From the NCBI GenBank assembly GCA_028689585.1, contig JAQVCW010000010.1, positions 50,036-114,035 on the forward strand: 64,000 nucleotides of DNA, written 5' to 3'. Position 1 is the first letter of the stretch; every line of letters starts with the position of its first letter. The position numbers and the translations under genes were made by a program. The stretch is from Lachnospiraceae bacterium (GTDB lineage Bacteria; Bacillota; Clostridia; Lachnospirales; Lachnospiraceae). Positions 17,156 through 27,019 of this stretch are shown here, piece by piece. Under the pieces are notes generated by a model. The model saw only the letters and a list, made by a program, of their open reading frames with translations. It searched no databases and had not been told where the DNA came from.

Positions 17156-17393
17156 GTTACTATTCATGGTTGACTTGAAAGACAGCTGCCGTGTGGGCTG
17201 GGTATCTCAAAGGAAACCATTGGCGGGCGCTTTTAACGGCGGTGAGATCCACCGTTTACGTAAACTTAGACGCGAAGGCTTTCCTGAGCGTCTTATGTTG
17301 AAGTTAACGGTTAGCTCACCAGAGTGCTGCACGCGTTTCCGTGAGATACCCAGCCCGCACGGCAGCGTTCTCCAATGAGCTGTGAATAGTAAC
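17156..17393. repeat. Long member of dispersed palindrome family A
   Basis: Starts GTTACTATTCATGGTTGAC and ends GAGCTGTGAATAGTAAC, near-complementary ends. Inside, TGCCGTGTGGGCTGGGTATCTCA near the left pairs with TGAGATACCCAGCCCGCACGGCA near the right, with further nested hairpins in between. It fills the gap between the phosphoesterase and the trp leader. Related shorter copies are at 43132-43240 and 58401-58470. Confidence 0.85.
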
Positions 17394-17424
17394 AAGAACT
17401 TCGAAACCTCGGACGAAAAAAATC

Positions 17425-17453
17425 TTGACAATTGAAATTTCGAGTGGTATTAT
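17425..17453 (+). promoter_or_regulatory. trp operon promoter
   Basis: TTGACA (17425-17430), exactly 17 bp, TATTAT (17448-17453): a near-consensus vegetative promoter directly before the T-box leader. Confidence 0.85.
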
Positions 17454-17484
17454 TATGGAAATTTAACACAGTAACAATTTATTA

Positions 17485-17778
17485 CACTAAACCGTTGATG
17501 CGGAGATAACGGTGATGATGCTCCTACAGAGAGCCTGCAGTGCTGAGAAGCAGGTGGAAAACAATTCATCAAATGGACCGCTGAGGGCACAGTCAAAGGC
17601 ACGTTGGATCAGAACAGGATTGACGGCTGAGTATTCTGTGACGTGAGAGCATACGTGAAAGGCTCAGGGTATGACAGTACCTGATAAGAGTATGGAGTGA
17701 TTCCATAAAACAGGGTGGTACCGCGGATTAAATAATTCGTCCCTGACAGAAAAGATTATTTTCTGTCAGGGATTTTTT
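17485..17778 (+). promoter_or_regulatory. T-box riboswitch, probably tryptophan-tRNA sensing
   Basis: The leader contains the stem I AGAGAG element (near 17528), the canonical antiterminator/T-box sequence GGGTGGTACCGCGG (17713-17726), and a strong terminator in which CCCTGACAGAAAA (17741-17753) pairs with TTTTCTGTCAGGG (17759-17771) followed by TTTTTT. A TGG at 17574-17576 lies where the specifier codon should be. Uncharged tRNA-Trp would stabilise the antiterminator and switch on trp genes. The T-box assignment is firm; the specifier is by eye. Confidence 0.93.
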
Positions 17779-17806
17779 GTTGAAAAAGAGAGTAAGGAGG
17801 GAAATC

Positions 17807-19276
17807 ATGATACGACCAAGTCTGGAAGAAGTAAAACAACTGGCAGCAGAGGGCAGCTACAAAACCGTGCCGGTCAGTATGGAAATTTTATCCGATGTAA
17901 AGACACCGATTGAGGTGCTGCGGATATTAAAAAATGTATCGGGACACTGTTATATGCTGGAGTCCGTGAGCGAAAGTGAAAAATGGGGGCGGTATACATT
18001 TCTGGGATTTGATCCGGGGATGGAACTGACCTGTACCAACGGGATGATGAAAGTAGATTCCCTGACGTTTCAGACAAAGGATCCCGGCAGCTATATCCAG
18101 CAGGTGATCGAAGAACATAAGAGTCCCAAATTTGCATACCTTCCCTCTTTTACCGGCGGTCTGGTGGGATATTTTTCCTACGATTATCTGAAATATTCGG
18201 AACCTTCTTTAAGGCTGGATGCAGAGGACAGCGAAGGCTTCCACGATGTGGATCTGATGCTGTTTGATAAGGTGATTGCCTTTGATAATTTTAAGCAGAA
18301 GATTGTATTGATTGTAAATATGTCTCTGGAAAATACGGAAGCGGAATATAATAGGGCTGCTCTGGAACTAAAGCATATGGCGGAACTGATCCGCACCGGA
18401 GCACCCTGTCAGGATCAGCCGGGGCATCTGACCACAGAGGTAAAGCCGCTGTTCACCAAAGAAGAATACTGTGCAATGGTGGAGAAAGCAAAGTATCATA
18501 TCCATGAAGGTGATATTTTCCAGATTGTCCTGTCGAACCGTCTGGAGGCCGGGTTTGAAGGAAGCCTGCTGAATACTTACCGGATCCTGCGCACGGTGAA
18601 TCCTTCTCCTTATATGTTTTATTTTTCCAGCTCCGATATGGAGGTGGCCGGTGCTTCACCGGAAACACTGGTGAAGCTGGAGGAAGGGGTGCTTCATACT
18701 TTTCCGCTGGCCGGTACCAGACCGAGGGGAAAGACGGAAGAAGAGGATGCGCGGCTGGAAAAAGAACTGCTGGCGGATCCCAAAGAACTGGCGGAACACA
18801 GCATGCTGGTCGATCTGGGAAGAAACGATATCGGCAGGATCAGCAAATTCGGAACGGTTGAAGTGGAAAAATCCTTCTGCGTAGAGCGGTATTCCCATGT
18901 GATGCATATCGGTTCCACAGTCCGCGGGGAGATAAGGGAAGACAAGACACCGTTATCCGCAGTGGACGCGATCCTGCCGGCGGGTACCCTGTCCGGTGCG
19001 CCGAAGATCCGGGCCTGTCAGCTCATTAATGATCTGGAAAATAATAAAAGGGGCATTTACGGAGGGGCAATCGGGTATCTGAGCTTTACCGGCAATCTGG
19101 ATACCTGCATAGCGATCCGGATCGCATATAAAAAGAACGGAAAGGTATTTGTGCGCAGCGGTGCAGGCATTGTGGCAGATTCCGTACCGGAAACAGAATA
19201 CCAGGAATGCATCAACAAAGCGGCAGCGGTGGTGAAATCGCTGCAGATGGCAGGGGAGGTTGACCAGGACTTATGA
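17807..19276 (+). CDS. trpE: Anthranilate synthase component I
   Basis: Converts chorismate and ammonia or glutamine to anthranilate with TrpG. The ATG at 17807 follows AAGGAGGG; the longer frame from 17777 begins inside the T-box terminator and is rejected. 489 residues. The N-terminal LLES-type feedback element reads YMLESVSESEKWGRYTFLG. The chorismate-binding domain has GDIFQIVLSNR, AGASPETLV, PLAGTRPRG, LPAGTLSGAPK and GGAIGYL. Overlaps trpG by 4 bp. Confidence 0.96.
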   Translation: MIRPSLEEVKQLAAEGSYKTVPVSMEILSDVKTPIEVLRILKNVSGHCYMLESVSESEKWGRYTFLGFDPGMELTCTNGMMKVDSLTFQTKDPGSYIQQVIEEHKSPKFAYLPSFTGGLVGYFSYDYLKYSEPSLRLDAEDSEGFHDVDLMLFDKVIAFDNFKQKIVLIVNMSLENTEAEYNRAALELKHMAELIRTGAPCQDQPGHLTTEVKPLFTKEEYCAMVEKAKYHIHEGDIFQIVLSNRLEAGFEGSLLNTYRILRTVNPSPYMFYFSSSDMEVAGASPETLVKLEEGVLHTFPLAGTRPRGKTEEEDARLEKELLADPKELAEHSMLVDLGRNDIGRISKFGTVEVEKSFCVERYSHVMHIGSTVRGEIREDKTPLSAVDAILPAGTLSGAPKIRACQLINDLENNKRGIYGGAIGYLSFTGNLDTCIAIRIAYKKNGKVFVRSGAGIVADSVPETEYQECINKAAAVVKSLQMAGEVDQDL

Positions 19277-19851
19277 TTTTGCTGATTGATAATTATGACA
19301 GTTTTTCCTATAACCTGTATCAGTTGATCGGATCGATCAATCCGGATATTAAAGTAATTCGTAATGATGAAATGACGGTGGAAGAGATTGCGGCTCTTGC
19401 GCCCCAGGCCATCGTGATATCACCGGGGCCCGGACGGCCGGAGGATGCAGGCATCTGTATCCAGGTGATCCGGGAGCTGGGCGGGCGTTTTCCCATGCTG
19501 GGTGTCTGCCTGGGCCATCAGTCTATCTGCAAAGCCTATGGCGCGGTGGTTTCCTATGCCAAGGAATTGATGCACGGAAAACAATCTGCGGCAAAGCTGG
19601 ATCTGGAAAGTCCGATTTTTCAGGGATGCCCGGAATGTGTGCCGGTAGCCAGGTATCATTCGCTGGCGGCGGTGGAGGACACCATGCCGGACTGCCTGAA
19701 CATCATCGCCCGCACGGAAGACGGCGAGATTATGGCTGTGCAGCATAAGGAATATCCGGTCTATGGGCTGCAGTTTCATCCGGAGTCCATTCTTACACCG
19801 AACGGGCCGCAGATCGTGGAAAACTTCCTGAAATTATACTGTAAATTGTAA
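19273..19851 (+). CDS. trpG: Anthranilate synthase glutamine amidotransferase subunit
   Basis: 192-residue class I glutamine amidotransferase supplying ammonia to TrpE. Catalytic Cys in LGVCLGHQSI and the His-Glu pair in LQFHPESIL are present, with the oxyanion PGPGRPEDAG loop. It is a separate gene, not fused to TrpD. ATGA overlap with trpE gives coupling. Confidence 0.95.
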   Translation: MILLIDNYDSFSYNLYQLIGSINPDIKVIRNDEMTVEEIAALAPQAIVISPGPGRPEDAGICIQVIRELGGRFPMLGVCLGHQSICKAYGAVVSYAKELMHGKQSAAKLDLESPIFQGCPECVPVARYHSLAAVEDTMPDCLNIIARTEDGEIMAVQHKEYPVYGLQFHPESILTPNGPQIVENFLKLYCKL

Positions 19852-19929
19852 TAGATAGAAATGCAGAAATGTCCTCAAACAGCAGGACCGAAAATATTCA
19901 GACAAAACAGAAAGGATCAGGTGAGATAA

Positions 19930-20955
19930 ATGATTAAAGAAGCAATTGTAAAAGTAGTGGACAAACAGGATTTAACTTATGAGGAAGCATATCAGGTAAT
20001 GAATGAGATCATGAGCGGTGAGACCAGTCAGGTGCAGAATGCGGCATTTCTGGCGGCGCTTTCCACCAAGAGCACAAAATCAGAGACGATTGCCGAGATT
20101 TCAGGCTGTGCAGCAGCCATGAGAGAACATGCGATGAAGGTAGATGTGAAGGATATGGATGTGCTGGAAATCGTGGGAACCGGCGGAGACAACGCACACA
20201 GCTTCAATATTTCCACCACGTCAGCGCTGGTCATTGCAGCCGCAGGCGTGAAGGTGGCAAAACATGGAAACCGAGCCGCTTCCTCGAAATCCGGTACAGC
20301 GGACTGTCTGGAGGCGCTGGGGGTCAACATCAGCCTGACTCCAAAGCAGTGTGCTGCACTGCTGGATAAAGTGGGCATCTGCTTCTTCTTTGCACAGAAA
20401 TATCATACTTCCATGAAATATGTGGGCTCCATTCGTAAGGAGCTGGGCATTCGTACCGTATTCAATATCCTGGGGCCGCTGACGAATCCGGCTTCTCCAT
20501 CTATTCAGATCCTGGGCGTTTATGATCCTTCGCTGGTGGAGCCGCTGGCGCACGTGCTTTACAGCCTGGGCGTGAAGCGGGGGCTGGTGGTCTATGGACA
20601 GGACAAGCTGGATGAGATCAGCATGAGCGCACCCACTACCGTTTGTGAATTTTTCAATGGGGAATACAAGACCTATGCCATCACACCCGAAGAGTTTGGC
20701 TTCGAACGGTGCCGGAAATCGGATCTGGAGGGCGGCACTCCTCAGGAAAACGCGGCGATTACTCTGGCGATCTTAAAGGGGGAGGAAACGGGCGCAAAAC
20801 GAAATACCGTCCTGATGAATGCGGGAGCTTCCCTTTATGCGGCAGAAAGAGCAGGTTCGATTGCAGAAGGAATTAAGATGGCGGCGGAGCTGATCGATTC
20901 CGGAGCAGCACTGAAAAAACTGGAAGAGTTTAAGGCGGCTTCGCAGGAAGCCTGA
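19930..20955 (+). CDS. trpD: Anthranilate phosphoribosyltransferase
   Basis: 341 residues. Transfers phosphoribose from PRPP to anthranilate. PRPP-binding [17 protein letters not shown] (near residue 80), [21 protein letters not shown] and the [11 protein letters not shown] element are intact. Preceded by AAAGGATCAGGTGAG. Third gene of the trp operon; the 78-bp gap before it holds no gene. Confidence 0.96.
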   Translation: MIKEAIVKVVDKQDLTYEEAYQVMNEIMSGETSQVQNAAFLAALSTKSTKSETIAEISGCAAAMREHAMKVDVKDMDVLEIVGTGGDNAHSFNISTTSALVIAAAGVKVAKHGNRAASSKSGTADCLEALGVNISLTPKQCAALLDKVGICFFFAQKYHTSMKYVGSIRKELGIRTVFNILGPLTNPASPSIQILGVYDPSLVEPLAHVLYSLGVKRGLVVYGQDKLDEISMSAPTTVCEFFNGEYKTYAITPEEFGFERCRKSDLEGGTPQENAAITLAILKGEETGAKRNTVLMNAGASLYAAERAGSIAEGIKMAAELIDSGAALKKLEEFKAASQEA

Positions 20956-21007
20956 CCGTTACCGGGCGCACAGTGAACAGCGGCGTCTGATCCTGAGAGG
21001 AGGCAGC

Positions 21008-21796
21008 ATGGCAGAAAATATATTGACTGCCATTGCGGATTATGCGAAGATCCGCGTGGAGGAAGCAAAAAAGAAGGTTTCCCCGGATGAGATGAAAAGC
21101 CGGGCTCTGGCAATGGACTGCAATACGGGCTTCCCGTTCGAGCGGTCGCTGGCCGGTGATGATATTGGTTTTATCTGTGAATGCAAGAAAGCGTCCCCCT
21201 CAAAGGGACTGATCGCACCGGACTTTCCCTATAGGGAAATCGCAAAGGATTATGAAGCGGCCGGGGCATCCTGTATTTCCGTGCTGACAGAGCCGAAATG
21301 GTTTCTGGGAAAAAATGAGTATCTGATGGAAATTGCGGACGCGGTAAAGATACCCTGCATCCGAAAGGACTTTACTGTTGATGAGTATATGATTTATGAG
21401 GCCAGGACTCTGGGCGCGGCGGCAGTGCTTCTCATCTGCGCGCTGCTGGATATTGATACATTAAAACGATATATATCGATCTGTGATGAACTGGGATTAT
21501 CTGCACTGGTAGAAGCTCATGATGAGGAAGAAATCGCGGCGGCAATCGAGGCAGGAGCCAGGATAATCGGCGTGAATAACCGCAATCTGAAGGACTTTAC
21601 CGTGGATGTGCATAACAGCGAACGGCTGCGGAGGCTGGTGCCGGAACACATTTTATTTGTGGCAGAGAGCGGGATCAAAACCAGCGGGGATATCGATGTA
21701 TTGCGGAAAGCCCATGTGAATGGCGCACTGATCGGGGAAACCCTGATGCGGGCAGCGGATAAGAAGGCTGTGCTGGACGGACTGCGGGGGCGGTAG
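21008..21796 (+). CDS. trpC: Indole-3-glycerol phosphate synthase
   Basis: 262-residue TIM barrel that closes the indole ring. Visible active-site elements: ECKKASPSKG, VLTEPKWFLG, IRKDFTVDEYMIYEA, LLICALLD, GVNNRNLKDFTVD and VAESGI. Strong GAGAGGAGG site 5 bp before the ATG. Typical length, so not fused to TrpF. Confidence 0.96.
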   Translation: MAENILTAIADYAKIRVEEAKKKVSPDEMKSRALAMDCNTGFPFERSLAGDDIGFICECKKASPSKGLIAPDFPYREIAKDYEAAGASCISVLTEPKWFLGKNEYLMEIADAVKIPCIRKDFTVDEYMIYEARTLGAAAVLLICALLDIDTLKRYISICDELGLSALVEAHDEEEIAAAIEAGARIIGVNNRNLKDFTVDVHNSERLRRLVPEHILFVAESGIKTSGDIDVLRKAHVNGALIGETLMRAADKKAVLDGLRGR

Positions 21797-21916
21797 TGTT
21801 CTCGTACAGGATGGTTCGCCTATACAAAAACGGCCTTCGGGGTAGGGATGCGCAGCCTGCGCGCGCGGAACAAAGATCCGGTCCTGAAGGTCAGGAAATA
21901 GAAGGGAGAGCACTGC

Positions 21917-22711
21917 TTGAGAACAAAAATAAAAATCTGCGGTTTAAAAAGAGAAGAAGATATACAATACGCAAATGAATTACATCCGGAATATGTGGGA
22001 TTTGTCTTTGCTCCCGGAAGTTCCCGGTGCATTACAATGGAGCAGGCCCGCCATCTGCGGCAGCTCCTGGATCCGAATATCATATCTGTGGGCGTATTTG
22101 TCAATCAGCCGCCAGAGCAGGTGGCGGACCTGCTGGCAGAGGGCATTATTTCCATGGCCCAGCTTCATGGTCAGGAGGGGGAAGCCTATCTGAAACAACT
22201 GAGAGAGCTGACGAAAAGCCCGCTGATAAAGGCTTTTCGGATTGAAACCGGGGAGGATGCGCAGAGAGCGGAAGCCTCTTTGGCGGATTATATCCTGCTG
22301 GACCATGGAAACGGCGGAACCGGAGAAAGCTTTGACTGGTCGCTGGTGAAGTACATACGCAGACCGTTTTTTCTGGCCGGCGGTCTGAACGCGGATAATG
22401 TAAAAGAAGCGCTGGCGTGCTGCGCAGGAAATGAGGGCGTGATCCATGGCGGAGAAATGGATGGAGCTTCAGACCGGGGGCCGGATCACGATTCAGACGA
22501 AGGCCCCGGAAAAGAACCAGGGAAAGAACCAGGGAAAGAACCGGGGAAAGAGCCGGGAAAGAAATTATATTTACCCACAGGGAACGTATATGCGGTGGAT
22601 GTCAGTTCCGGGGTGGAGACAAATGGAAGCAAGGACCTGGAGAAAATGAGAAGATTTGTACAGACAGTTCACGATGCAGCAGGGCATGGAACAATAACAC
22701 ACCAGGAGTGA
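21917..22711 (+). CDS. trpF: Phosphoribosylanthranilate isomerase with low-complexity insertion
   Basis: TIM-barrel isomerase (Amadori rearrangement). Catalytic Cys in KICGL, catalytic Asp in DYILLDHGNGGTG, and phosphate-binding LAGGLNADNV and AVDVSSGVE are kept. At 264 residues it is about 55 longer than usual. The excess is one block (about 171-222) after ALACCAGNEGV: an acidic stretch, then a GKEP repeat (about four to five units), inserted in the barrel before the strand that carries AVDVSSGVE. Start is TTG at 21917 with GAAGGGAGAG upstream. Probably functional because motifs on both sides remain, but this is inference. Confidence 0.92.
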   Translation: MRTKIKICGLKREEDIQYANELHPEYVGFVFAPGSSRCITMEQARHLRQLLDPNIISVGVFVNQPPEQVADLLAEGIISMAQLHGQEGEAYLKQLRELTKSPLIKAFRIETGEDAQRAEASLADYILLDHGNGGTGESFDWSLVKYIRRPFFLAGGLNADNVKEALACCAGNEGVIHGGEMDGASDRGPDHDSDEGPGKEPGKEPGKEPGKEPGKKLYLPTGNVYAVDVSSGVETNGSKDLEKMRRFVQTVHDAAGHGTITHQE

Positions 22712-22726
22712 AAGAGGAGGAGCATC

Positions 22727-23917
22727 ATGGCAGAGAAAAACGGACGTTTTGGCATTCACGGAGGGCAGTATATACCGGAAACCCTGATGAATGCGGTGAT
22801 TGAACTGGAAGCAGCATATCATCACTATAAGGATGACGCGGAATTTAATGCAGAGCTGACGGAGCTGCTGAATGAATATGCAGGCAGACCAAGCCGCCTG
22901 TACTATGCAAAGAAAATGACAGAAGACCTGGGCGGGGCGAAAATCTATCTGAAGAGAGAAGATTTAAACCACACCGGGGCCCACAAGATCAACAATGTGC
23001 TGGGCCAGGCTCTGCTGGCAAAGAAGATGGGAAAGACCAGACTGATTGCGGAGACAGGCGCAGGACAGCACGGGGTGGCAACGGCTACCGCGGCCGCCCT
23101 GATGGGATTGGAATGCGTGGTTTTCATGGGAGAAGAAGATACGAAGCGTCAGGCCTTGAATGTATACCGTATGCGGCTTCTGGGCGCGGAAGTCATTCCG
23201 GTTACTTCGGGAACCGGCACTCTGAAGGATGCCGTTTCAGAGGCGATGAGAGAATGGACGAACCGGATCTCGGATACCCATTACTGCCTGGGCTCTGTTA
23301 TGGGACCGCATCCGTTTCCCACGATCGTCCGGGATTTTCAGGCGGTGATATCGAAGGAGATCAGGGAGCAGATACTGGAAAAGGAAGGATGTCTTCCGGA
23401 TGCGGTGATCGCCTGCGTGGGCGGAGGCAGCAATGCCATCGGAACCTTCTACAATTTTATCAATGACAAAGAAGTCCGCCTCATCGGCTGCGAGGCAGCG
23501 GGGCGCGGTGTGGACGGCTGGGAAACAGCGGCTACCATCGCCACCGGACGCCCTGGTATTTTCCACGGAATGAAATCTTATTTCTGTCAGGATAAGTACG
23601 GGCAGATCGCTCCGGTATATTCCATCTCTGCGGGGCTGGATTATCCGGGGATCGGGCCGGAACACGCATGGCTGCATGACATCGGACGGGCCGAATACGT
23701 GCCGGTGACGGATGATGAGGCCGTGAATGCATTTGAATATCTGAGCCGGACGGAGGGTATTATTCCGGCGATTGAATCCGCCCATGCGGTGGCTCATGCG
23801 ATGAAAATAGCACCGCAAATGGAAAAAGACAAGGTGATCGTGATTACGATTTCAGGCCGGGGCGACAAAGACTGTGCTGCGATTGCCAGATACCGTGGAG
23901 AGGAGATTTCAGAATGA
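22727..23917 (+). CDS. trpB: Tryptophan synthase beta chain
   Basis: 396-residue PLP enzyme joining indole and serine. PLP Lys in [10 protein letters not shown], phosphate cup [17 protein letters not shown] and the C-terminal ISGRGDKD are present. It is the TrpB1-type chain expected to pair with the TrpA encoded next. 4-bp overlap (ATGA) with trpA. Confidence 0.97.
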   Translation: MAEKNGRFGIHGGQYIPETLMNAVIELEAAYHHYKDDAEFNAELTELLNEYAGRPSRLYYAKKMTEDLGGAKIYLKREDLNHTGAHKINNVLGQALLAKKMGKTRLIAETGAGQHGVATATAAALMGLECVVFMGEEDTKRQALNVYRMRLLGAEVIPVTSGTGTLKDAVSEAMREWTNRISDTHYCLGSVMGPHPFPTIVRDFQAVISKEIREQILEKEGCLPDAVIACVGGGSNAIGTFYNFINDKEVRLIGCEAAGRGVDGWETAATIATGRPGIFHGMKSYFCQDKYGQIAPVYSISAGLDYPGIGPEHAWLHDIGRAEYVPVTDDEAVNAFEYLSRTEGIIPAIESAHAVAHAMKIAPQMEKDKVIVITISGRGDKDCAAIARYRGEEISE

Positions 23918-24723
23918 GCAGAATAAAAGAAGCCTTTAAAAATGGAAAAGCATTTATTCCCTTTATCACCTGTGGGGATCCGGATCTGGAAACCACCATC
24001 AAGATCGTGCGGGCGGCCCAGGAAAACGGAGCGGATCTGATCGAGCTTGGCATTCCTTTTTCAGATCCCACCGCGGAAGGGCCGGTGATCCAGGCCGCAA
24101 ATCTCCGGGCGCTGACCGGAGGGGTGACTACCGATAAAATCTTTGATATGGTGCGTGAACTGCGAAAAGATGTTACCGTACCTATGGTATTTATGACTTA
24201 TGCAAATGTGGTATTTTCCTATGGAGCGGATAAATTCTTAAGCACCTGCCGGGAAATCGGCATGGACGGGCTGATTCTGCCGGATGTCCCCTTTGAAGAA
24301 AAAGCAGAGTTCGACGCGGTCTGCAGAAAGTATGATCAGGATCTGGTTTCCCTGATCGCGCCCACTTCCGAAAACCGAATTGCTATGATTGCCAAAGAAG
24401 CCAGAGGCTTTATTTATATCGTATCCAGCCTGGGCGTCACCGGCGTCCGCAGCGAGATCACCACGGATATCGGCGCAATGGCCAGGCTGGTCAAAGAAAA
24501 TTCCAGCGTTCCCTGCGCGGTGGGCTTTGGCATTTCCAGACCGGAGCAGGCAAAGAAAATGGCCGGCCTCTCTGATGGAGCAATCGTAGGCTCCGCAATT
24601 ATTAAGATAATAGAAAAATATGGAAGAGATGCCGCTCCTTATGTAGGCGAATACATCAAATCCATGAAAGATGCGATGCGGTCTGATGCGGCATCAGAAG
24701 AAGCTGTGTGCACTGCCGAATAA
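23914..24723 (+). CDS. trpA: Tryptophan synthase alpha chain
   Basis: 269-residue TIM barrel that cleaves indole-3-glycerol phosphate. Catalytic Glu in [11 protein letters not shown] and Asp in FSDPTAEGP, plus the [11 protein letters not shown] and SSLGVTGVR loops, are intact. Last gene of the trp operon; a strong terminator follows 55 bp later. Confidence 0.96.
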   Translation: MSRIKEAFKNGKAFIPFITCGDPDLETTIKIVRAAQENGADLIELGIPFSDPTAEGPVIQAANLRALTGGVTTDKIFDMVRELRKDVTVPMVFMTYANVVFSYGADKFLSTCREIGMDGLILPDVPFEEKAEFDAVCRKYDQDLVSLIAPTSENRIAMIAKEARGFIYIVSSLGVTGVRSEITTDIGAMARLVKENSSVPCAVGFGISRPEQAKKMAGLSDGAIVGSAIIKIIEKYGRDAAPYVGEYIKSMKDAMRSDAASEEAVCTAE

Positions 24724-24778
24724 GCACTGCTGCAGAAAAATAAAAATGAGTGGAATGAATTTTCAAACACGCTCTAAG

Positions 24779-24856
24779 AGGCGGGGGGCATCTCATCATC
24801 CATGTACAGCAGGCAATGCAGTACATCTGGATTGATGAGCTGCCCCCCGCTTTTTA
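24779..24856 (+). terminator. Terminator of the trp operon
   Basis: GCGGGGGGCA plus CTCATCA on the left arm (from 24781) pairs with TGATGAG plus TGCCCCCCGC on the right arm (to 24850), followed by TTTTT. Long GC-rich stem with an inner AATGCAGTACAT loop. Confidence 0.9.
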
Positions 24857-24873
24857 GTGCGGCAGCTCCCCGC

Positions 24874-24953
24874 TTTACATGACTTTACAAATCCTCAAAA
24901 ACATTACTGAAATTTAACGCAGATTTTACATTATTGTGGTTTTGAACTTTACA
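24874..24953 (+). promoter_or_regulatory. Pho box array upstream of pstS
   Basis: TTTACA occurs at 24874, 24884, 24925 and 24948, with a related TTTAAC at 24913, spaced by about one or two helical turns. This matches the direct-repeat pattern bound by PhoP/PhoB-type regulators. A TATTGTATAG-type -10 lies near 24963. Phosphate starvation should induce the pst operon. Confidence 0.75.
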
Positions 24954-25027
24954 CGATACCTTTATTGTATAGGAGAACTTAAAAACAACCAAATAAAAAA
25001 AGCAATAAAGAAAAGAGGATAATAACA

Positions 25028-25909
25028 ATGAAAAAATTTGCTAATGTAATGATGGCTTGTGCATTAACCGCTACCTGCGCTATGGGAGCTGCTACAGTAG
25101 GATTTGCTGCAGACTTTGATAACACTTCTGATATCTCTGTACTTTCCAGAGAAGATGGATCAGGCACAAGAGGAGCATTCATCGAACTGTTCGGTATTGA
25201 GCAGAAAGATGCTGATGGAAATAAAGTAGACAACACCACAGAAGAAGCAAGCATCACAAACAGCACTTCTGTAATGATGACTTCTGTAGCAAATGATGAA
25301 TATGCAATCGGATATATTTCACTTGGTTCTTTAAATGACACTGTAAAAGCAGTTAAGATCGATGGCGCTGAAGCATCTGTAGACAGCGTAACTGCCGGTG
25401 AATACAAAATCGTAAGACCTTTCAACATCGTTACAAAAGAGGGTATGGACAATGCTCTGGCTGCCGACTTCATCAACTACATCATGAGCGCTGACGGACA
25501 GGCAGTGGTAACAGACAACGGCTATATCGCAGTATCTGATGCAGAAGCATTTACTTCTGATATGACAGAAGGCAAACTGGTAATCGGCGGTTCTTCTTCC
25601 GTATCTCCGGTAATGGAAAAACTGGTAGAAGCTTACAAGGCAATCAATACCAATGCTGACATCGAAATCCAGACCACAGACAGCACCACAGGCGTATCTT
25701 CTGCAGTGGAAGGAACTTATGACATCGGTATGGCATCCAGAGAACTGAAGGATACAGAAATTTCGGAAGGCGTGGCAGGCACCACAATCGCACAGGATGG
25801 TATCGCAGTAATCGTAAACAACGGCAATCCGGTAGAAGAACTTACTTCTGAGCAGGTGCTGAGCGTATACACCGGCGAAACAACTACATGGGCTGACATC
25901 GCTGAATAA
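25028..25909 (+). CDS. pstS: Phosphate ABC transporter substrate-binding protein, apparent circular permutation
   Basis: 293 residues with a Sec signal ending near GFAAD; no convincing lipobox at the usual place. The order of the phosphate-binding segments is unusual. SREDGSGTRGAF, normally in the C-terminal half, is at 40-51. GGSSSVSPVMEKL, normally the first strand after the signal, is at about 188-199, and the protein ends at TGETTTWADIAE, which in classical PstS directly precedes the SREDGSGTRG block. Both phosphate-contacting segments are intact. First gene of the pst operon. Confidence 0.92.
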   Translation: MKKFANVMMACALTATCAMGAATVGFAADFDNTSDISVLSREDGSGTRGAFIELFGIEQKDADGNKVDNTTEEASITNSTSVMMTSVANDEYAIGYISLGSLNDTVKAVKIDGAEASVDSVTAGEYKIVRPFNIVTKEGMDNALAADFINYIMSADGQAVVTDNGYIAVSDAEAFTSDMTEGKLVIGGSSSVSPVMEKLVEAYKAINTNADIEIQTTDSTTGVSSAVEGTYDIGMASRELKDTEISEGVAGTTIAQDGIAVIVNNGNPVEELTSEQVLSVYTGETTTWADIAE

Positions 25910-26002
25910 TTTGGAAACAACATAGAGATACTGCAATGGAAAAGAAATGTGTCTGCCGCAGTAAAATGCAGACGATACCGGAAGCAGGTACAGAAGATAA
26001 AA

Positions 26003-26032
26003 TGCCAGGTGGAAGTAAAACTTCACCTGGCA
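26003..26032 (+). terminator. Intercistronic hairpin between pstS and pstC
   Basis: TGCCAGGTGGAAGT pairs with ACTTCACCTGGCA across a short AAA loop. It lies mid-way in the 219-bp pstS-pstC gap, followed by AAAAATATA rather than T-rich sequence. It likely protects the pstS mRNA or partly terminates, giving more PstS than permease. Confidence 0.7.
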
Positions 26033-26128
26033 AAAATATATAACATAATGTTATCGGTGTATAAATCAATAAATTCACAAAATGCCGGACGGCAGTGAGT
26101 TTACTTGTTTCAAATGAGAGGAAGCATA

Positions 26129-27016
26129 ATGGCAGCAAATGAAAATACGAAACATATAAATTGGAAGAATTTCAGGGAAACCAGCATGAAGTATGTTTTT
26201 CTTGCTGCTGCCTGCGTGTCCATTCTGGCAGTTGCCCTGATTTGCGTTTTCCTGTTTGCAAACGGAATTCCAGCCATTTCTGAAATTGGTATTGTGAAAT
26301 TCCTGCTGGGAAGAACATGGAAACCGGGAAATAACCTTTACGGAATTTTCCCAATGATTATTGGAAGCATCTATATTACAGCAGGCGCGATTGCAGTGGG
26401 AGTACCGGTTGGACTTTTGACCGCCGTCTTCCTCGCAAAGTATTGCCCCAAAAAGATTTACGGAATTCTGAAAACAATGATTGACCTGCTGGCAGGTATT
26501 CCGTCTGTTGTATACGGATTTTTTGGTATGGTAGTAATCATCCCCTTTGTCCGCAATGTCTTTGGCGGAAAGGGAAGCAGCATCCTGACGGCATCTCTGC
26601 TTCTTGGCATGATGATCCTGCCTACGATTATCAGTACCGCGGAAGCATCCATCCGTGCTGTGCCGGAAAGTTATTATGAAGGTTCGCTGGCACTGGGAGC
26701 TACCCATGAAAGAAGTGTTTTCTGTTCCATGCTCCCGGCAGCAAAATCCGGCATTATGGCAGGAATTATTCTGGGAATTGGCCGTGCCATCGGAGAGACC
26801 ATGGCAGTTATCATGGTAGCCGGAAACCAGGCTCGAATTACCGGCGATATTTTAAAAGGGATCCGTACCCTGACTGCCAATATCGTTCTGGAAATGGGAT
26901 ATGCCACGGATCTTCACAGAGAAGCGCTGATCGCCACGGGCGTGGTTCTGTTCGTCTTCATTCTGATTATTAATCTGCTGTTTTCTATTGTAAAGATGCG
27001 TGGAGAAAGGAATTAA
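26129..27016 (+). CDS. pstC: Phosphate ABC transporter permease
   Basis: 295 residues from ATG 26129, which has AGAGGAAG before it; a TTG eight codons upstream is less likely. Six membrane helices. The cytoplasmic EAA-type loop AVPESYYEGSLALGATHERS and the DLLAGIPSVVYGFFG segment are typical of PstC. Forms the channel with PstA. Confidence 0.94.
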   Translation: MAANENTKHINWKNFRETSMKYVFLAAACVSILAVALICVFLFANGIPAISEIGIVKFLLGRTWKPGNNLYGIFPMIIGSIYITAGAIAVGVPVGLLTAVFLAKYCPKKIYGILKTMIDLLAGIPSVVYGFFGMVVIIPFVRNVFGGKGSSILTASLLLGMMILPTIISTAEASIRAVPESYYEGSLALGATHERSVFCSMLPAAKSGIMAGIILGIGRAIGETMAVIMVAGNQARITGDILKGIRTLTANIVLEMGYATDLHREALIATGVVLFVFILIINLLFSIVKMRGERN

Positions 27017-27019
27017 ACT

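Noticed and set aside
17777..17806. TrpE start at 17777
   Set aside because: It is inside the T-box terminator's downstream T-rich arm; the ATG at 17807 has AAGGAGGG.
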